Of a stretch of DNA of 64,000 nt, positions 25,455 through 36,972 are shown piece by piece. The translations under genes and the position numbers were made by a program. Source of the DNA: Daucus carota subsp. sativus. Its lineage: Eukaryota > Streptophyta > Magnoliopsida > Apiales > Apiaceae. The first letter of the stretch is position 1. Each line of letters starts with the position of its first letter. Below the pieces are notes generated by a model. It was given only the letters and a program-made list of their open reading frames with translations, was not told where the DNA came from and ran no database searches. The stretch spans positions 25,266,545 to 25,330,544 of the forward strand of contig NC_030386.2 in NCBI RefSeq assembly GCF_001625215.2, given 5' to 3'.

Positions 25455-26165
25455 GAGCAAGTCCAACAGTGCCCCATAATAGTGTGCTAAGTTAAAATTT
25501 AAGGCATTTTAGATAAAAATGTAATCCAACAGTGTCCTAGTGGTGCCTTAAAACACTAGGACACACTACATGTGCCTTATTTATAGCAAGTCCAACAATG
25601 TCCTAGATTATGCCTTAAAAATATTATAAAAAATAGTGTACTAGTGATTTAGGACATCTTTTTGATACATGAACTCCAACAATATGCCCTATAATTGTGC
25701 CTTATTATTAAACTAATAATTTATTTGAATTAGTATTGGAGGGGAGTGAAAAAGTAAGAGAAGAGAGATTCATTGAAATGGTGGGAAGTTAATATTTTAT
25801 TGTGAAAATTGGTTTATGACATGCTCAGTAGTGCCTAAAAAATGAGGCACTTGTTGGTTGTTGGATGTCCTAGTGGTTTAAGGCACATTTAATCAAATGC
25901 CTTAAATTTTAATTTAGGACACCAATTTAGGACATTGTTGTCCTAAATCATTTTAATCCATAAAATATTCACTTTCTCTCTTTTCACACATTTTCATACT
26001 TGGCTTATATATAGTTGTATTCAAATATATTAATATTTTAATATTAAGACATGAAGATAAGGCATATTGTTGGAATAGATGTATGTGTATAGTGTCCTAA
26101 ATCACTAGGACATTATATTTTATTATATATATAGGGCTTTCACTAAGACACTGTTGGACTTGCTC
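25455..26165. mobile_element. PIF/Harbinger-type MITE
   Basis: Terminal inverted repeats GAGCAAGTCCAACAGTG and CACTGTTGGACTTGCTC are flanked by the 3-bp duplication TTA at 25452-25454 and 26166-26168, the Harbinger (Tourist) signature. At 711 bp with no transposase it is non-autonomous. An internal copy of the terminal word near 25587 suggests a nested or rearranged element. Confidence 0.85.
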
Positions 26166-26241
26166 TTACTCGTAATTGTTACATCAGTGAATTTAATTAA
26201 GGTAGGTGAGCGAGTCTGAATGCTCGATTATAATTGGTGGC

Positions 26242-26648
26242 AACAAAAATAAATTGTGCGGTTAAGAGAAATAAATTGTGAATAAAAGTAGCTAGTGCCC
26301 CCAAAACAAAAAAGAAAAAGAGAAAGTAGTAACAGATTTATGTGGGAAATTGATCTGATTTGGGCATCTTCATTTCCTACCCATATAATAAATTAAATAC
26401 TACTATATATAAATGAGTTGTCGTGCATTTGAAAACAGCAAACAAAAATAAATTGTGTGGTTGAGAGAAAAAAATGTGAATAAAAGTAGCTGGTGCCCCC
26501 AAAACAAAAAAGAAAAAGAAAAAGTAGTAACAAATTTATGTGAGAAATTGACCTGATTTGGGGCCTCTTCATTTCCTACCCATATAATAAATTAAATACT
26601 ACTATATATATATATAAACGAGTTGTCGTGTATCTGAAAACAGCAAAC
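26242..26648. repeat. Direct tandem duplication of a promoter-like block
   Basis: Copy 1 is about 26242-26440 and copy 2 about 26441-26648, well over 85 percent alike by eye. Both begin AACAAAAATAAATTGTG and both contain TAGCT(A/G)GTGCCCCCAAAAC and a TATA-like ACTATATATA stretch. Copy 2 ends about 55 bp before the ATG of the small ORF at 26704. Confidence 0.85.
26603..26617 (+). promoter_or_regulatory. Putative TATA box of the small ORF
   Basis: A TATATATATATATAAA-type stretch in copy 2 of the duplicated block, about 90 bp before the ATG at 26704. Copy 1 has a shorter counterpart near 26402-26412. Confidence 0.4.
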
Positions 26649-26703
26649 ACGTTGTGCTATAAATTGTACGTGTTGTAAAAAGATTAATAAAGTTGTGCTT
26701 GTG

Positions 26704-27000
26704 ATGAAGTTGGAAAAGATGAGAAAGACAACAATGATAATTGTTTCTATAATCCTGGATTTTGAATCAAATAGGATTCATGGAGGGAATGTGGTAAGCA
26801 AGCCAGCTCCAAGGAAGTCCTCTAAGCTCCCGCTAGCAATGTCTCCTGCGGATGATCAGCCTTCAAACAAGTCATCCGTCCAGCTGGAGGAGCCAGTAAT
26901 GTCTCCTCCGGCAGATCAGCCACCATCAGCACTACACCTAGACCCTCATCCTCCAGTTGACAACAAACCTGTTGACACTTCCAATCCTCCTAGCTTATAA
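26704..27000 (+). CDS. Small hypothetical proline/serine-rich ORF, possibly secreted
   Basis: The ORF encodes 98 aa from the ATG at 26704; an alternative ATG lies at 26719. I do not recognise the family. A short hydrophobic stretch (TTMIIVSIIL, about residues 8-17) follows basic residues and could be a minimal signal peptide or anchor, though it is short for one. The rest is rich in Pro, Ser and Asp with two related units, MSPADDQPSNKS and MSPPADQPPS, and a C-terminal part rich in P and D. Composition is less AT-biased than the surrounding spacer, which favours real coding. A duplicated TATA-containing block lies upstream. It could be a peptide-hormone precursor, but no known mature peptide motif is visible. 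It could also be one exon of a longer gene or a chance ORF. Confidence 0.4.
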   Translation: MKLEKMRKTTMIIVSIILDFESNRIHGGNVVSKPAPRKSSKLPLAMSPADDQPSNKSSVQLEEPVMSPPADQPPSALHLDPHPPVDNKPVDTSNPPSL

Positions 27001-27189
27001 TCAATATTATTATATACAGTATATAATATTATAAGTTGTGTAATATGTAGGTCAGCCATCTAAACAACTTCTTCTAATAACCATATCTATATTTCAATAA
27101 TATACGACTGATGCCGATGCAGTTTCTTTAGTAACTTTTTTAACCTTATCTAAAGTAGGTTTACAGAATACAAGAATATGCTCAACTTT

Positions 27190-27513
27190 ATCATCTACGT
27201 ACAATGTTGCATGTTATATATATATTTCCGCTGCATATAGAGGCGGATCTTGATAGGGGCAAGAGATCCTCTTAAATTTTTATTTTTAATTTTAGATAAT
27301 GTCGTGCAACGGTAAAAAATTATATAATCTGAATATTAATTTTTTGTTTTTATCATCTACGTACAATGTTGCATGTTATATATATATTTCCGCTGCATAT
27401 AGAGGCGGATCTTGAGAGGGGCAAGAGATCCTCTTAAATTTTTATTTTTAATTTTAGATAATGTCGTGAAACGGTAAAAAATTATATAATCTGAATATTA
27501 ATTTTTTGTTTTC
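27190..27513. repeat. 162-bp direct tandem duplication
   Basis: Two copies (27190-27351 and 27352-27513), nearly identical by eye, share TCATCTACGTACAATGTTGC, AGAGGCGGATCTTGA and GATAATGTCGTG. A partial third copy (ACGGCAAAAAATTATATAAT) follows near 27576. The phrase with GGGGCAAGAGATCCTC and an opposed GGGGGGCATATGGCCCC near 28362 hint at remains of one decayed transposon. No coding capacity seen. Confidence 0.8.
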
Positions 27514-28877
27514 TATGTTATCATGTTGGTATCCACCATTCAAATCAAAGTGGACATGACTTATTTATTTTGTTAAACGGCAAAAAATTATATAATATGA
27601 ATATTATTTTTTTTCCTGTGTTCATTCCGATTAATCATCAGTACAAAATATTATATGGGACCCCCTTATTTTCGGAGCTGTATTGGCCACTGGCTGCATG
27701 CATACATGTTGATACATTACATGAAGTCTTTTACTATAATTTACAGTGGTCCCCAGGTCATATCATATATCACAATTTTGAGATCAATGCTTTCTTTCTA
27801 CCAAAAAATATACACTTAAAAATTCAGCTTTCAAAATTTTACTTTTTGAATATAAAACCAAGAAACGTACTAAGCTGAGGAGTTCAACACCCTCGCAAAG
27901 CATTATGGGCTCCCTCAGATTATTGGTATATAAATATACATAGTGCATTTTTGGTATAACTCTATTTAGTGTTGCATTTGGGGTAGAGCAAATCTATTGT
28001 TAGTTTTGCCAAGCTATAAATGCCGTCATTATGAACTCCAAAGCCAGCTCATATAGGGCAAAAAAAAAAAATTCGTCGACACATTTAAATATTTAATGTA
28101 CAAATACATAAAAATATTAGCATAAAATTTATAGTAAAGCTCTACATTTTTTAAGTATGCTTAAATATATGATGTTTGTTTTTTAAATGGTCTTAATTTT
28201 AAATTTAATTATAGAAAAAGTTATTAAATTAAAAAAAATTAGTTTACAAGTGCTAGTTTTTTTAGAAGAGTCAAAAAATCTTTACGGGGCCAAATATTAT
28301 ATTTATATAAATATAAAGATAATTTTTTAAATTTATAATATAAATACACTAGTATAATGAGGGGGGCATATGGCCCCTTCTGGCTCCTATGTATACTTGA
28401 CATGAAATGTTTTTGTGCTATTTAAATGATCTAAGTGTCATGTTGAGGATTAAAAATTATGGTTTGAAACAAGTAAATAATCTTTTTTCATTTGGATATT
28501 AACGTATTTTTGTCCTACTTCGATACTAGGGGAAAAAATTGGAATAATAATATGTGTAGTTATGTAATTTCACGTTATTTTTCCGTCTCATTTTTAACAT
28601 AAAAATTTAATTTCCATAAAAAAACATAAAAATTTAATTGAAGGTTTGAATAATTTAATAATTTATGGAAGATTTTGAGCTCGATAACCAAGTTACACGT
28701 GTTTATTTTCAAATTTAACTTGTTTAACGGACCTCACATAATTAAATCCAACCCTAAGTCAATCATCCCGGGCCAAACCCAATTTGATGAAAAAAAAAGC
28801 CCAAAAACTCTGGCCCGCCATAGAAAATTAAATAAAATGGAGGGAAAAAATCGTTTCCAGCTTAAACAGTCACCAAA
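27514..28877. other. Spacer before RMI1
   Basis: AT-rich, with fragments of the decayed element noted at 27190-27513. An open frame at 27570-27878 has no family resemblance and biased composition, so I do not call it. The last 100 bp or so probably contain the RMI1 promoter and leader; no clear TATA box was found. Confidence 0.4.
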
Positions 28878-31800
28878 ATGATGCCGCCACGAAGACGAAA
28901 TCTCCGAATGGTCTCATCCTCCTCCGACGAAGACGACCAGCCGCCGCCGCCGCCACCCCTGACCCACCACCAAGAGGAAGAGTTCGGCAACAACAACAAC
29001 AACATATCTATTGATTTACAAACATCCACTATCAATTTCGAATCAGTTAATCTCAATTCAACAAACCCTAATACTCAGCCCATTCCTCTCGATATCTCCG
29101 ATGACGATGAATTCATTGATGTCTCCGATAATTTATCTCCGCCTGAGCAAAATGATTCGCCTCCAATTGAGGTGGGTGATTGTGCTATTAGTGGCTTTTT
29201 AGCTGGTTTGGGGGTGAGATTACGGAGAGAGTGGCTTGATTCGTGTGTAAGTGGTCTCGAGAGTGCGGTGAATGGGTTTTCGAGGCTGGATGATGTGGCG
29301 AAGGCTAAGCTTTGTTTCGAGCAGGTTTTGTATTCGGATATGAATTATGTGGGAGCTGGTGTGCTCCCGGGGAATGTGGTGGATATGCATCTTGTCGATT
29401 TGGCTGGACCGTTTGTCTTGCAGGTACGAATCGCGGGACTTTGTGTTGTATATTTGTTTAGCAAACATTTTAGTTAATTATGTGCAGTTTAGGATTTGTT
29501 ATGTTATTAGATGATGTAGAGATTAAAATTACGAGTATATGTTAATTGTTTGTCTAGCTTGAATTTACGGGGGTGGATTTTGGTAGGTGGATGAAATTGT
29601 GAATATTAGTCGTCCGCTTAAAGGCAGATATCAGACTGCGGCTTCCGGACATAAAAGGTGTCTTAAGTTGAGCATGACGGATGGTGTTCAACGTGTGTTT
29701 GGCATGGAATACAGGCCAATTAAAAATCTTGAAGTTCTGGCTCCTGCTGGGATGAAGGTTCCTTTACTGTTCTGTTTTTGCTCTCTAGCTGTACGTTAAA
29801 TAGTACATATGCATGGTTTTTTAATTCCAATTCAGCTAAAATTAAAAGCTAGGTTAATGCTGCAATTTGGTAGGTGGTTGTTTGTAATGTAAACGTAAGA
29901 CATGGAATTTTAATGCTGGTTCCTGAGGTTCTTGAGGTATTAGGAGGACATGTTGAGGAATTGGAAGCAGCACGTCAGAGGCTTGTTCAGGAAGTAAATA
30001 AGCCAGCAAGAGGAAAAAGGTATTACTAGGTAAACATTAGTTTGAGTACATGGTATGTAACAAGGCCATCATTTGGTATGAACCAGCAATATGTTTTGGT
30101 GTCACATGTTGAAGGACCATGAGTACTAAATCTCACTCTCATCTTTCGTTTGTCCCTGTGTCTGAAAGTGATATTTGGCTGGAGATAATATACTTTCATT
30201 TAGCATACGATTTAGGTTGATCTTCCTACACATGATAATTCTGTGATTTTATGCTTTTTGCCAGAAATGCAGTATAACTGTCATTATCAACATTTTTATA
30301 ATAAGATTAACTGTAATCTTAATTGCGGGTTTAAGAGATCCATGTATCTGCATTTAGGCAACTATTGTTCGAAAGTTTTTGCAACAGAATCAGTTAAAAA
30401 AGGCCTCTTTCCGGAAAATAGGCAAGTATTTATTCATCATAGTTAGCATGTATTCAGTTATGCTATACTTTTCTCTTGTTGATTTATGCAGAACAAAATC
30501 TGGAGTGGTCCTGCCTTTGGAAACTAGAGCTACTTATGCTGCATGGCCGCGACCTAATGGACTCGGTGCTGAGACACAAACTAATAGTTCAGCTCCTCAT
30601 AATGCAACTCCGCGACCTAATGGACTCGGTGCTCAGACACAAACTAATATTTCAGCGCCTCATATTGCAACTCCGCGACCTAATGGATTTGGTGCTCAGA
30701 CACAAACTAATAATTCGGCACCTCATAATGCAGCTCCTTTTCAGGCGGATGTCCCAGGTATTTTTGGTTTGTGGAACCATAATAAGATGAGATACAATTA
30801 TTACTGACTGCTGAGTGATCAGGTATCAAATTAAGTCATCGTTGGTATTAGTTAGTTCTGCAGGATCATTTAAAAGAACACAGTTCTCCAAGCTTATGTA
30901 CAAGATTATACGAATCCAACATTCAGCTATTTTTGAATTTAAAGTATAGGTTTCCTTCAATACCAATTTACGTGAAGACAATATTATGTGATTTAACTGA
31001 AGGCTGCAAATAATATCTTTTGCAATTTCTTACCTGTATATAAGCATTATGAAATATCATGTCAGTGGTCCAATTCTGATGGTCTAATACATAGCTCTTA
31101 AGATATTTAGAAGAAAATATAGATCAAAAAGATCAATTAAGTTTAGGATATGTAACACATGCTTCTTTATTGCAGGAAACACACCCAATAACGTGTCTAT
31201 CAATCAACAAACTAGAGAAGAGTCAACTGTTCGAATCCAGCGGCAATACCATGAAGCAAATGACTCATCCACTGTTTTCTCAACTCTTGACGATATTCAA
31301 ATGGTTGACAGTAACACATCTAATAACGTGTCTATCAATCAGCAAAGTAGAGAAGAGTCTACTCTTCCAATTCAGCGGCAAGTCCGTGAAGCGAACAGCT
31401 CATCTACTACTTTCTCAAGTCTTGACGATATCCAAGTGGTTGATGGTAACATATCTACTAACGTGTCTATTAATCGACAAACCGGAGAAGAGTCTACGAT
31501 TCCCCTCCAGCAGCATGACCATGAAGCAAACAAGTCATCAACTGCTTTCTCAAGTCTTGATGATATTCAAATGGTTGATGTGGAACATCTACCCGTACTA
31601 ACTGCAGACGGAGAAAGCCCCTTCACCTACTTGGCTAGTCTGTTAACAAAGTGGGCAGCAATGAACGGTCAAATTCCTAATGTTCAAGGAAAAATTAAGG
31701 TTTGTATAAAACATTCTTGTAACTTACAAGTTTGGTGTCATTATATGGTTTAACTTTATAATAATGCTGTCAAATGTGTTATCAGAATCCAGGTAAGACA

Positions 31801-33078
31801 AAGGTTACACCCAGTGATGCAAATTGGAATACAAGTGTGAATAACATCTTCCCATATTATGCCTAATATCTCATGCCAGAAATTGATGCTTGTAATTGTC
31901 TAAACGCCATTAGTTAATGGTTAATATATTATGGCAAGCCTGCAATGCATTTATGTAAAAGCAGTGTGTGTTTGAGATCCCTCTTGTTTTTGTTTGAAGG
32001 TTTTCTTGGACACGCATCTGGTTTATTATTTATAAGCTGGAAAGACAGATACTATGAATGGTAAATACTGCTTTCCAATAAAGTGATTGCTTCTTTAAAA
32101 AAATTTCTCTCTCGTCGCTGTATCTAATTAATTAATCCTACGACATCCTTCTAAACTCTTGTACCCCTATCACTTTTGGTGATTAATGCAAATTTGTGGC
32201 TATAAGATGACATGCATTATAGCTTTTGTTCAAAATCACTCTACTTTATGTGAAATATGACACAAGAAGAAGACATCATTACAGAACTACATCTCCTGCA
32301 GAGGAAATATGCAAACTATTTTTCTGCATATTATATAGTTAGTTATTTGGTCATTAGATTATTTTTACTTCTGACAATGATAAGTTCTTTTGGTGTGATA
32401 GTTATCTTGCTGTGGGGAAATAATTCTTACTGATATATTGTTGTGTCATTAAGTAATTCTGCTGCAAATATGTAGTGCTTCATGACCAGTGTGAAGAGCT
32501 TCCAGTTCAGGCAAAGGACCACATACGAGCTTCATGCTTATGTTGATGATGGTAGCCTGATATCCGAAATCCTCATTAGTCATGATGTGAGTATACTGAA
32601 TTTGTCAATTTGACATGCAGAAGATATGCGATCTTACAATATAATACTATGTGATGTTGCTCTTCAGCTTGTGCTACAAGCAATAGGTCATCCTCCTGAA
32701 GAAGTAAATGCTGCTTATCTTTCTCCAGACCAGAAGATAGTTGATGATATGAAGAAGACTCTGATGCAGTATCAAAATTTCTTATTTAACTTTGAGGTAC
32801 CGTTCTCATATTTTTCAGTGCCATTTTTTTGTTTACTAATAGCAGCTTTTGGATTCAAGGACAGACTGACACTTCAGGAAGTTTGTCTGTTTGCTGTTGA
32901 ATAACCTTTGTTTGTTTTCCAGGGAACAATGGTGATACAGATAAGTGAAGCCTCTCCTCTCCCGGTTGCGATTGAAATGAACCAGGGTTGTTCTGCGTCT
33001 GATGCTTGGGGTCTTCTTAGAAGATTAAGACCCTCTCGATCTGTTCAACAATCTAATGCCATCAACATATCTCCTTGA
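28878..33078 (+). CDS. RMI1: RecQ-mediated genome instability protein 1 (RMI1)
   Basis: Eight exons, 28878-29423, 29587-29757, 29874-30019, 30492-30757, 31176-31699, 32476-32586, 32668-32796 and 32923-33078, all with GT/AG borders, give 682 aa. An acidic, Pro/Asn-rich N-terminus (to about 95) precedes the DUF1767/OB-fold-1 region (about 100-288, with MHLVDLAGPFVLQVDEI and FGMEYRPIKNLEVLAPAG). A Ser/Gln-rich linker (about 289-515) is followed by the plant-type C-terminal OB-fold (about 520-682, PFTYLASLLTKWAAMNGQIP to the LLRRLRP region). RMI1 joins TOP3-alpha and a RecQ helicase in the RTR complex, which dissolves double Holliday junctions and limits crossovers. The linker is expanded by two tandem repeat sets, described separately. 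Start ATG-ATG at 28878 or 28881; the first is used here. No lesions. Confidence 0.95.
30546..30734 (+). repeat. 63-bp coding tandem repeat, three copies, in RMI1 exon 4
   Basis: Three in-frame 21-residue units (about residues 307-327, 328-348 and 349-369). Each starts PRPNG(L/F)GA(E/Q)TQTN and ends SAPH(N/I)A. They lie in the linker between the two OB-folds, so they would change linker length rather than fold. Confidence 0.95.
31185..31589 (+). repeat. 135-bp coding tandem repeat, three copies, in RMI1 exon 5
   Basis: Three in-frame 45-residue units (about residues 381-425, 426-470 and 471-515). Each contains NVSIN(Q/R)Q and EEST near its start and a TLDDIQMVD or SLDDIQ(V/M)VD acidic-hydrophobic motif near its end. 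Repetition of this LDDIQ motif could mean a repeated short binding site. Confidence 0.95.
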
Positions 33079-33230
33079 CCAAAAATTCCAATTCAATAAT
33101 CCTATTCTATGTGTAGCTCATAGCTGATCAGGAAACCACATTCATTAGATATCAAGGGTTGCTTTAAGATCTGGATTGTCTTTTTAAGTAGTGCTAACTA
33201 GTTCAGAAGCCAAGTTTGATCCCAGATAAC

Positions 33231-33458
33231 GGGCCTGTTTGGCCAAGAGAAGCGGAAGCTACTTTCTGGCTTCTGCTTCTCTTGACCCGTTTGTGCAAAG
33301 AAGTAGAAGCACTTTTAAGAAGCTGAGAATGCTAGCTTCTGTCTCACAGCTTCTGCTTCTTTTCCAAACACTTTATTAACTTATTTACTTCTCACTTCTA
33401 CTCCACTTCTTTACTATAAGCAAGAAGTCACTTCTTTTAAGCTAACCCAAACGGCCCC
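33231..33458. mobile_element. Small MITE with GGGCC-GTTTGG ends
   Basis: The left end GGGCCTGTTTGGCC and the right end CCCAAACGGCCCC are inverted, and the body is full of GAAGC/GCTTC words in opposed orientation. About 228 bp, no ORF, no clear TSD. hAT-like by terminal motif only. Confidence 0.55.
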
Positions 33459-33705
33459 AACATTTGCCAAACAACTTAACTTCTCTAAAATGTTTTTCAA
33501 TGTCACTGAGTGAGAAGAAGCCAACCTTTATGTTCTGGACGGATTAAGTGAGGTCTTGTATAAAGTAAACTGAGAAGCCAACCTTTATATCTAGTCATTT
33601 TGTTGTGCCTGAAGTAATGTTTATATAATTTATATGTAATCCTTGTACTCTATGAGATAATTTTACTAAAATTTAATAATAATTTTATTTAATACTTTTT
33701 GAAAA

Positions 33706-35828
33706 GGGAAAATTAATTCTAACATCCTTGAACTATTGACACTTTTTTTTCTAGGTCTCTAAACTATAAATAAAAATGGATAAGTAATTAAACTTTTGAA
33801 TTTTCCTATCATAGTCCTTCGGAAATATGTTTTTTCTGTGTAAGCAGCTCACGTGGATGACACATGTGAAATAGTAAATTAGGGTTTTTAGTAAACTAGG
33901 GTTCTTGGTATAAGATTGGGGTTTTTATAATTGCGGTGCCGGATTCTATAATTGGCTTGGAAGTTGTTAAATGGCTCGGAGGAAATAATTGGAGGTTTTA
34001 ATTACGCCACCGGGCTGTTGGAGCGCCCCCGGCGATGCTCGCCGATGGTGACTTGCGGCGGCAAATAGAGCGGATTAAGAGCGGCTACAGCTATTTTGAA
34101 TAGAGAGGATTAAGAGCGGCTACAGCTATTTTGAGGGGTTTCGGCCCCAAATAACCAAATTTGAGGTGATAATGCCTCAAATATCAAAATACCCGATAAA
34201 TGGCCCTCACTAACCATTAGTGACGCACATGGTGTAGCGTCTTGGTTTTTTTTTATCCAAAACGCTACATCGTGTAGCGTCTTAGGTTTTGTTTTTTATT
34301 AATAAAATAGAAACGCTACATTCAAAAGCGTTTAGTCACTGTGGTTTTTGTTTAGCAGGGAGTGTATACAGGCAAGACACTAGATGCAATGGCGTCCAGC
34401 CTTTCTTTTTTTCTCATTTAACTAAACACGCTACTTAAACTTGCGTTTATATTAGTTTTAACATCAAATGGTAGCCCAGTAGTGTCTAGCCTATAAATTT
34501 AAAATACCAAAAACAATTTTTGTCCTAAACCCTAACCGTTAGTCAATTTAATTTAAAGTATGAATTAATTATTCTATAACCCAAACCTAAACCCTAAATG
34601 TTAACGATTGTAAATTAATTTATTCCGCCGGTTTCTCGGCTTTAGGGCCTTCGGCCCTGCAGCCTCGCATTAATTAGGGTTTAGGCTCGAGGGTAATTTA
34701 AAGTATGAATTAATCATTCTATAATCCAAACCTAAACCCTAAATGTTAACGATTGTAAATTAATTTATTCCGCCAGTTTCTCGGCTTTAGGGCCTTCGGC
34801 CCTGCAGCCTCGCATTAATTAGGGTTTAGGCTCGAGGGAGTAGGGCCTACCGGCCCTACACCCTCAATCCTAAACCCTAACCGTCGGCCAATTTAATATA
34901 CAGTACGAATTAATCATTCTGCAACCCAAACTTAAACCCTAAATATTAACGATTGTAAATTAATTAATTAGGGTTTAGACTCGAGTGTTTAGGGCCCTAA
35001 ACCCTCAATCCTAAACCCTAACCGTCACTCAATTTAATTTAAAATATAAATTAATTTTTCTAAAATCCAAATACAAATCCTAAATATTAATGATTATTAA
35101 TTTATTTGTTTAAATTTACTTTTTGTTATCATAATTAAATTTGCTTTTTTAATTTACTTGTTTGTTGCATAACTAGGCCTACGGGAAACCTACTGCTGGA
35201 CAAAAATTTCGTAATGATGCTGAAGTATGGTCAACCACACTTGTGTATGTGGTAATACTAGCAGAATCCCACACTTAGTCTCTAAATGTTAAAACGCTAC
35301 TGTATGTAGCGTTTGATTGTTATATAAAACAAAAAAATGCAAAACGATGTCACGTTTTGTTACAAAGGTGAGACGCTAATTCAAATACGTCTTTAATGGT
35401 TATTTAGGGCCTTTTCTGAAAAAAAGTGTATTTTGGGCATTAATTCTGTTATTTTTGATAATTAGGGCCTTTTTTCCATTTTGAGTGTTGTGGGTGTTTT
35501 ATGGCAGAGAGGGTCGAGAGAGAGAAAAATAAAATGAATGGTATAGAGAAAGGGAAGGAAGGAGACTAGCAAAGAAGGAGGGCCACGATGAATAACCGTC
35601 AGAATTTTTCCTCGGATCCATGTGGGCTGCTTACACGGAAAAATATATTTTCGATTTATTTTATAACTCGCCATATCAGCAAAATATAATGTCCGTTTAC
35701 AAAAATTTAACGGAAGGACTATGATAGGAAAAATTCAAAAGTTCAATTACTTATCCATTTTAATTTATAGTTCTGGGACCTGGGAAAAAAAGTGCCAATA
35801 GTTTAAGGATGTTAGAATTAGTTTTCCC
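33706..35828. mobile_element. Mutator-like non-autonomous element (2.1 kb) with 9-bp TSD
   Basis: Terminal inverted repeats of more than 100 bp begin GGGAAAATTAATTCTAACAT and end in the near-complement. They are flanked by an exact 9-bp duplication, ttttgaaaa (33697-33705 and 35829-35837), which is the Mutator signature. The interior has no transposase. It carries about four degenerate copies of a roughly 145-bp unit with telomere-like CCCTAAA words (34500-35100) and short palindromes around GTAGCGTCTT/AACGCTAC (34235-34330, 35290-35310). Confidence 0.85.
34500..35100. repeat. Internal tandem array with CCCTAAA words
   Basis: A unit of about 145 bp (copies beginning near 34545 and 34690 are nearly identical; two later copies have diverged). 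It contains AACCTAAACCCTAAAT and the opposed ATTAGGGTTTAGGCTCGAGG, plus GGGCCTTCGGCCCTGCAGCC. The opposed words would let each unit fold back on itself. Confidence 0.8.
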
Positions 35829-35837
35829 TTTTGAAAA

Positions 35838-36759
35838 TTATGTAAATTAATGATAGTTGAGGATGAAAATAGTATAAAAATTGTATCAAACAGAAAAAGG
35901 GGAAATATATTAGCAAAAAAAAGGGGAAATATATATTTTATTTTGACAGAATTTATTAAGATGAGAATCTATACGAAATACTAGCGACCAATACAACGTT
36001 TACAGTTTTTCGTGCCGGAGCGCAAATTCTAAAAGGCAAAATTGCTTATAAGAGCGGTTGTATACTCGTATGTGTCAATTTTGTGATAGACTAGAAGGCT
36101 AGGGTTTCAAATGATTAATTAATGGATGATGACAAAGTATGAAATCTCAAACTTGATAATATCGGGATGCATATTTTTTCAGGCTACATTATAAGCTATG
36201 ATGCAAGTTCAAAGTAAAGCTGCGGCCTGCGGGTGCACCAGGTATGAGAAATCAGATGTATTTATCTCTCTGTAGATGAGCATAATTTTCACCATGTGTA
36301 CGTTAATTAGCAAAATATATGAATGTCACAAATTGTTCCGCTTTATTATCTGGTTATGCGATGTCTCTCTTAATTACCCAAGTTTCATTTGCAGCTGATC
36401 TACGGTTACACTGCTGCGTTTCTCCGCCTAAAATCCATGTTCAAATCAAGTAAGGTTTATAGCTTAGACCTGAGTATTGAATATAATGGTTGCTATGCCT
36501 TCTGTGATTTTTTTGTTATGCATGTCGCGTTATGTTGTTTATATCCTTGGGTATTTTATGTTGGATAGCAGGCCACAGTCCTGTGATACATTAACCAAAT
36601 AAGTTAAATAACTAAACAAGAAGAGTAATGTCTGAAGTATTTATAGGCAGAGTAGGTAGAATCTTGAAATTATTCACACTACCATTTCAACATGCCACAG
36701 CTCTTAAGCCGACATCTATTACACTGGTACCTAATTAGTGTTGGTAAGAAAACTTGGAC
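35838..36759. other. Spacer without recognised gene
   Basis: AT-rich, no coding exon recognised. It ends where the duplicated DUF4408 block starts. Confidence 0.4.
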
Positions 36760-36972
36760 TAAACCAACTTCTACCAGCAGAAATATATGACCAACCTGAA
36801 TCATCGACTTAAGAGATAAGTTCAAGGAAATGTAAGCAACTGCCAATAGGATTTTATTTTAACTGATTACTGAGCCAACACCTGAAGCACAGACCTTAAA
36901 CCTTTTACAGTTCCTCTGTTCTCTCTTTTTATTTTTCTGTCGACTCAACACATGTCTGAGTAACAATGACCT

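Noticed and set aside
26704..27000. CLE or CEP peptide precursor
   Set aside because: Neither the CLE dodecapeptide nor the CEP pentadecapeptide pattern is present at the C-terminus.
27570..27878. 102-codon open frame before RMI1
   Set aside because: Aromatic/Ile-rich AT-driven composition within decayed repeat sequence, no domain, no promoter sign.
31185..31589. CRISPR-like regular repeats
   Set aside because: The repeats are contiguous, in frame and within an RMI1 exon; there are no spacers and the genome is a plant nuclear one.
34500..35100. Interstitial telomere array
   Set aside because: CCCTAAA words occur singly within a longer unit inside a bounded transposon, not as a head-to-tail heptamer array.
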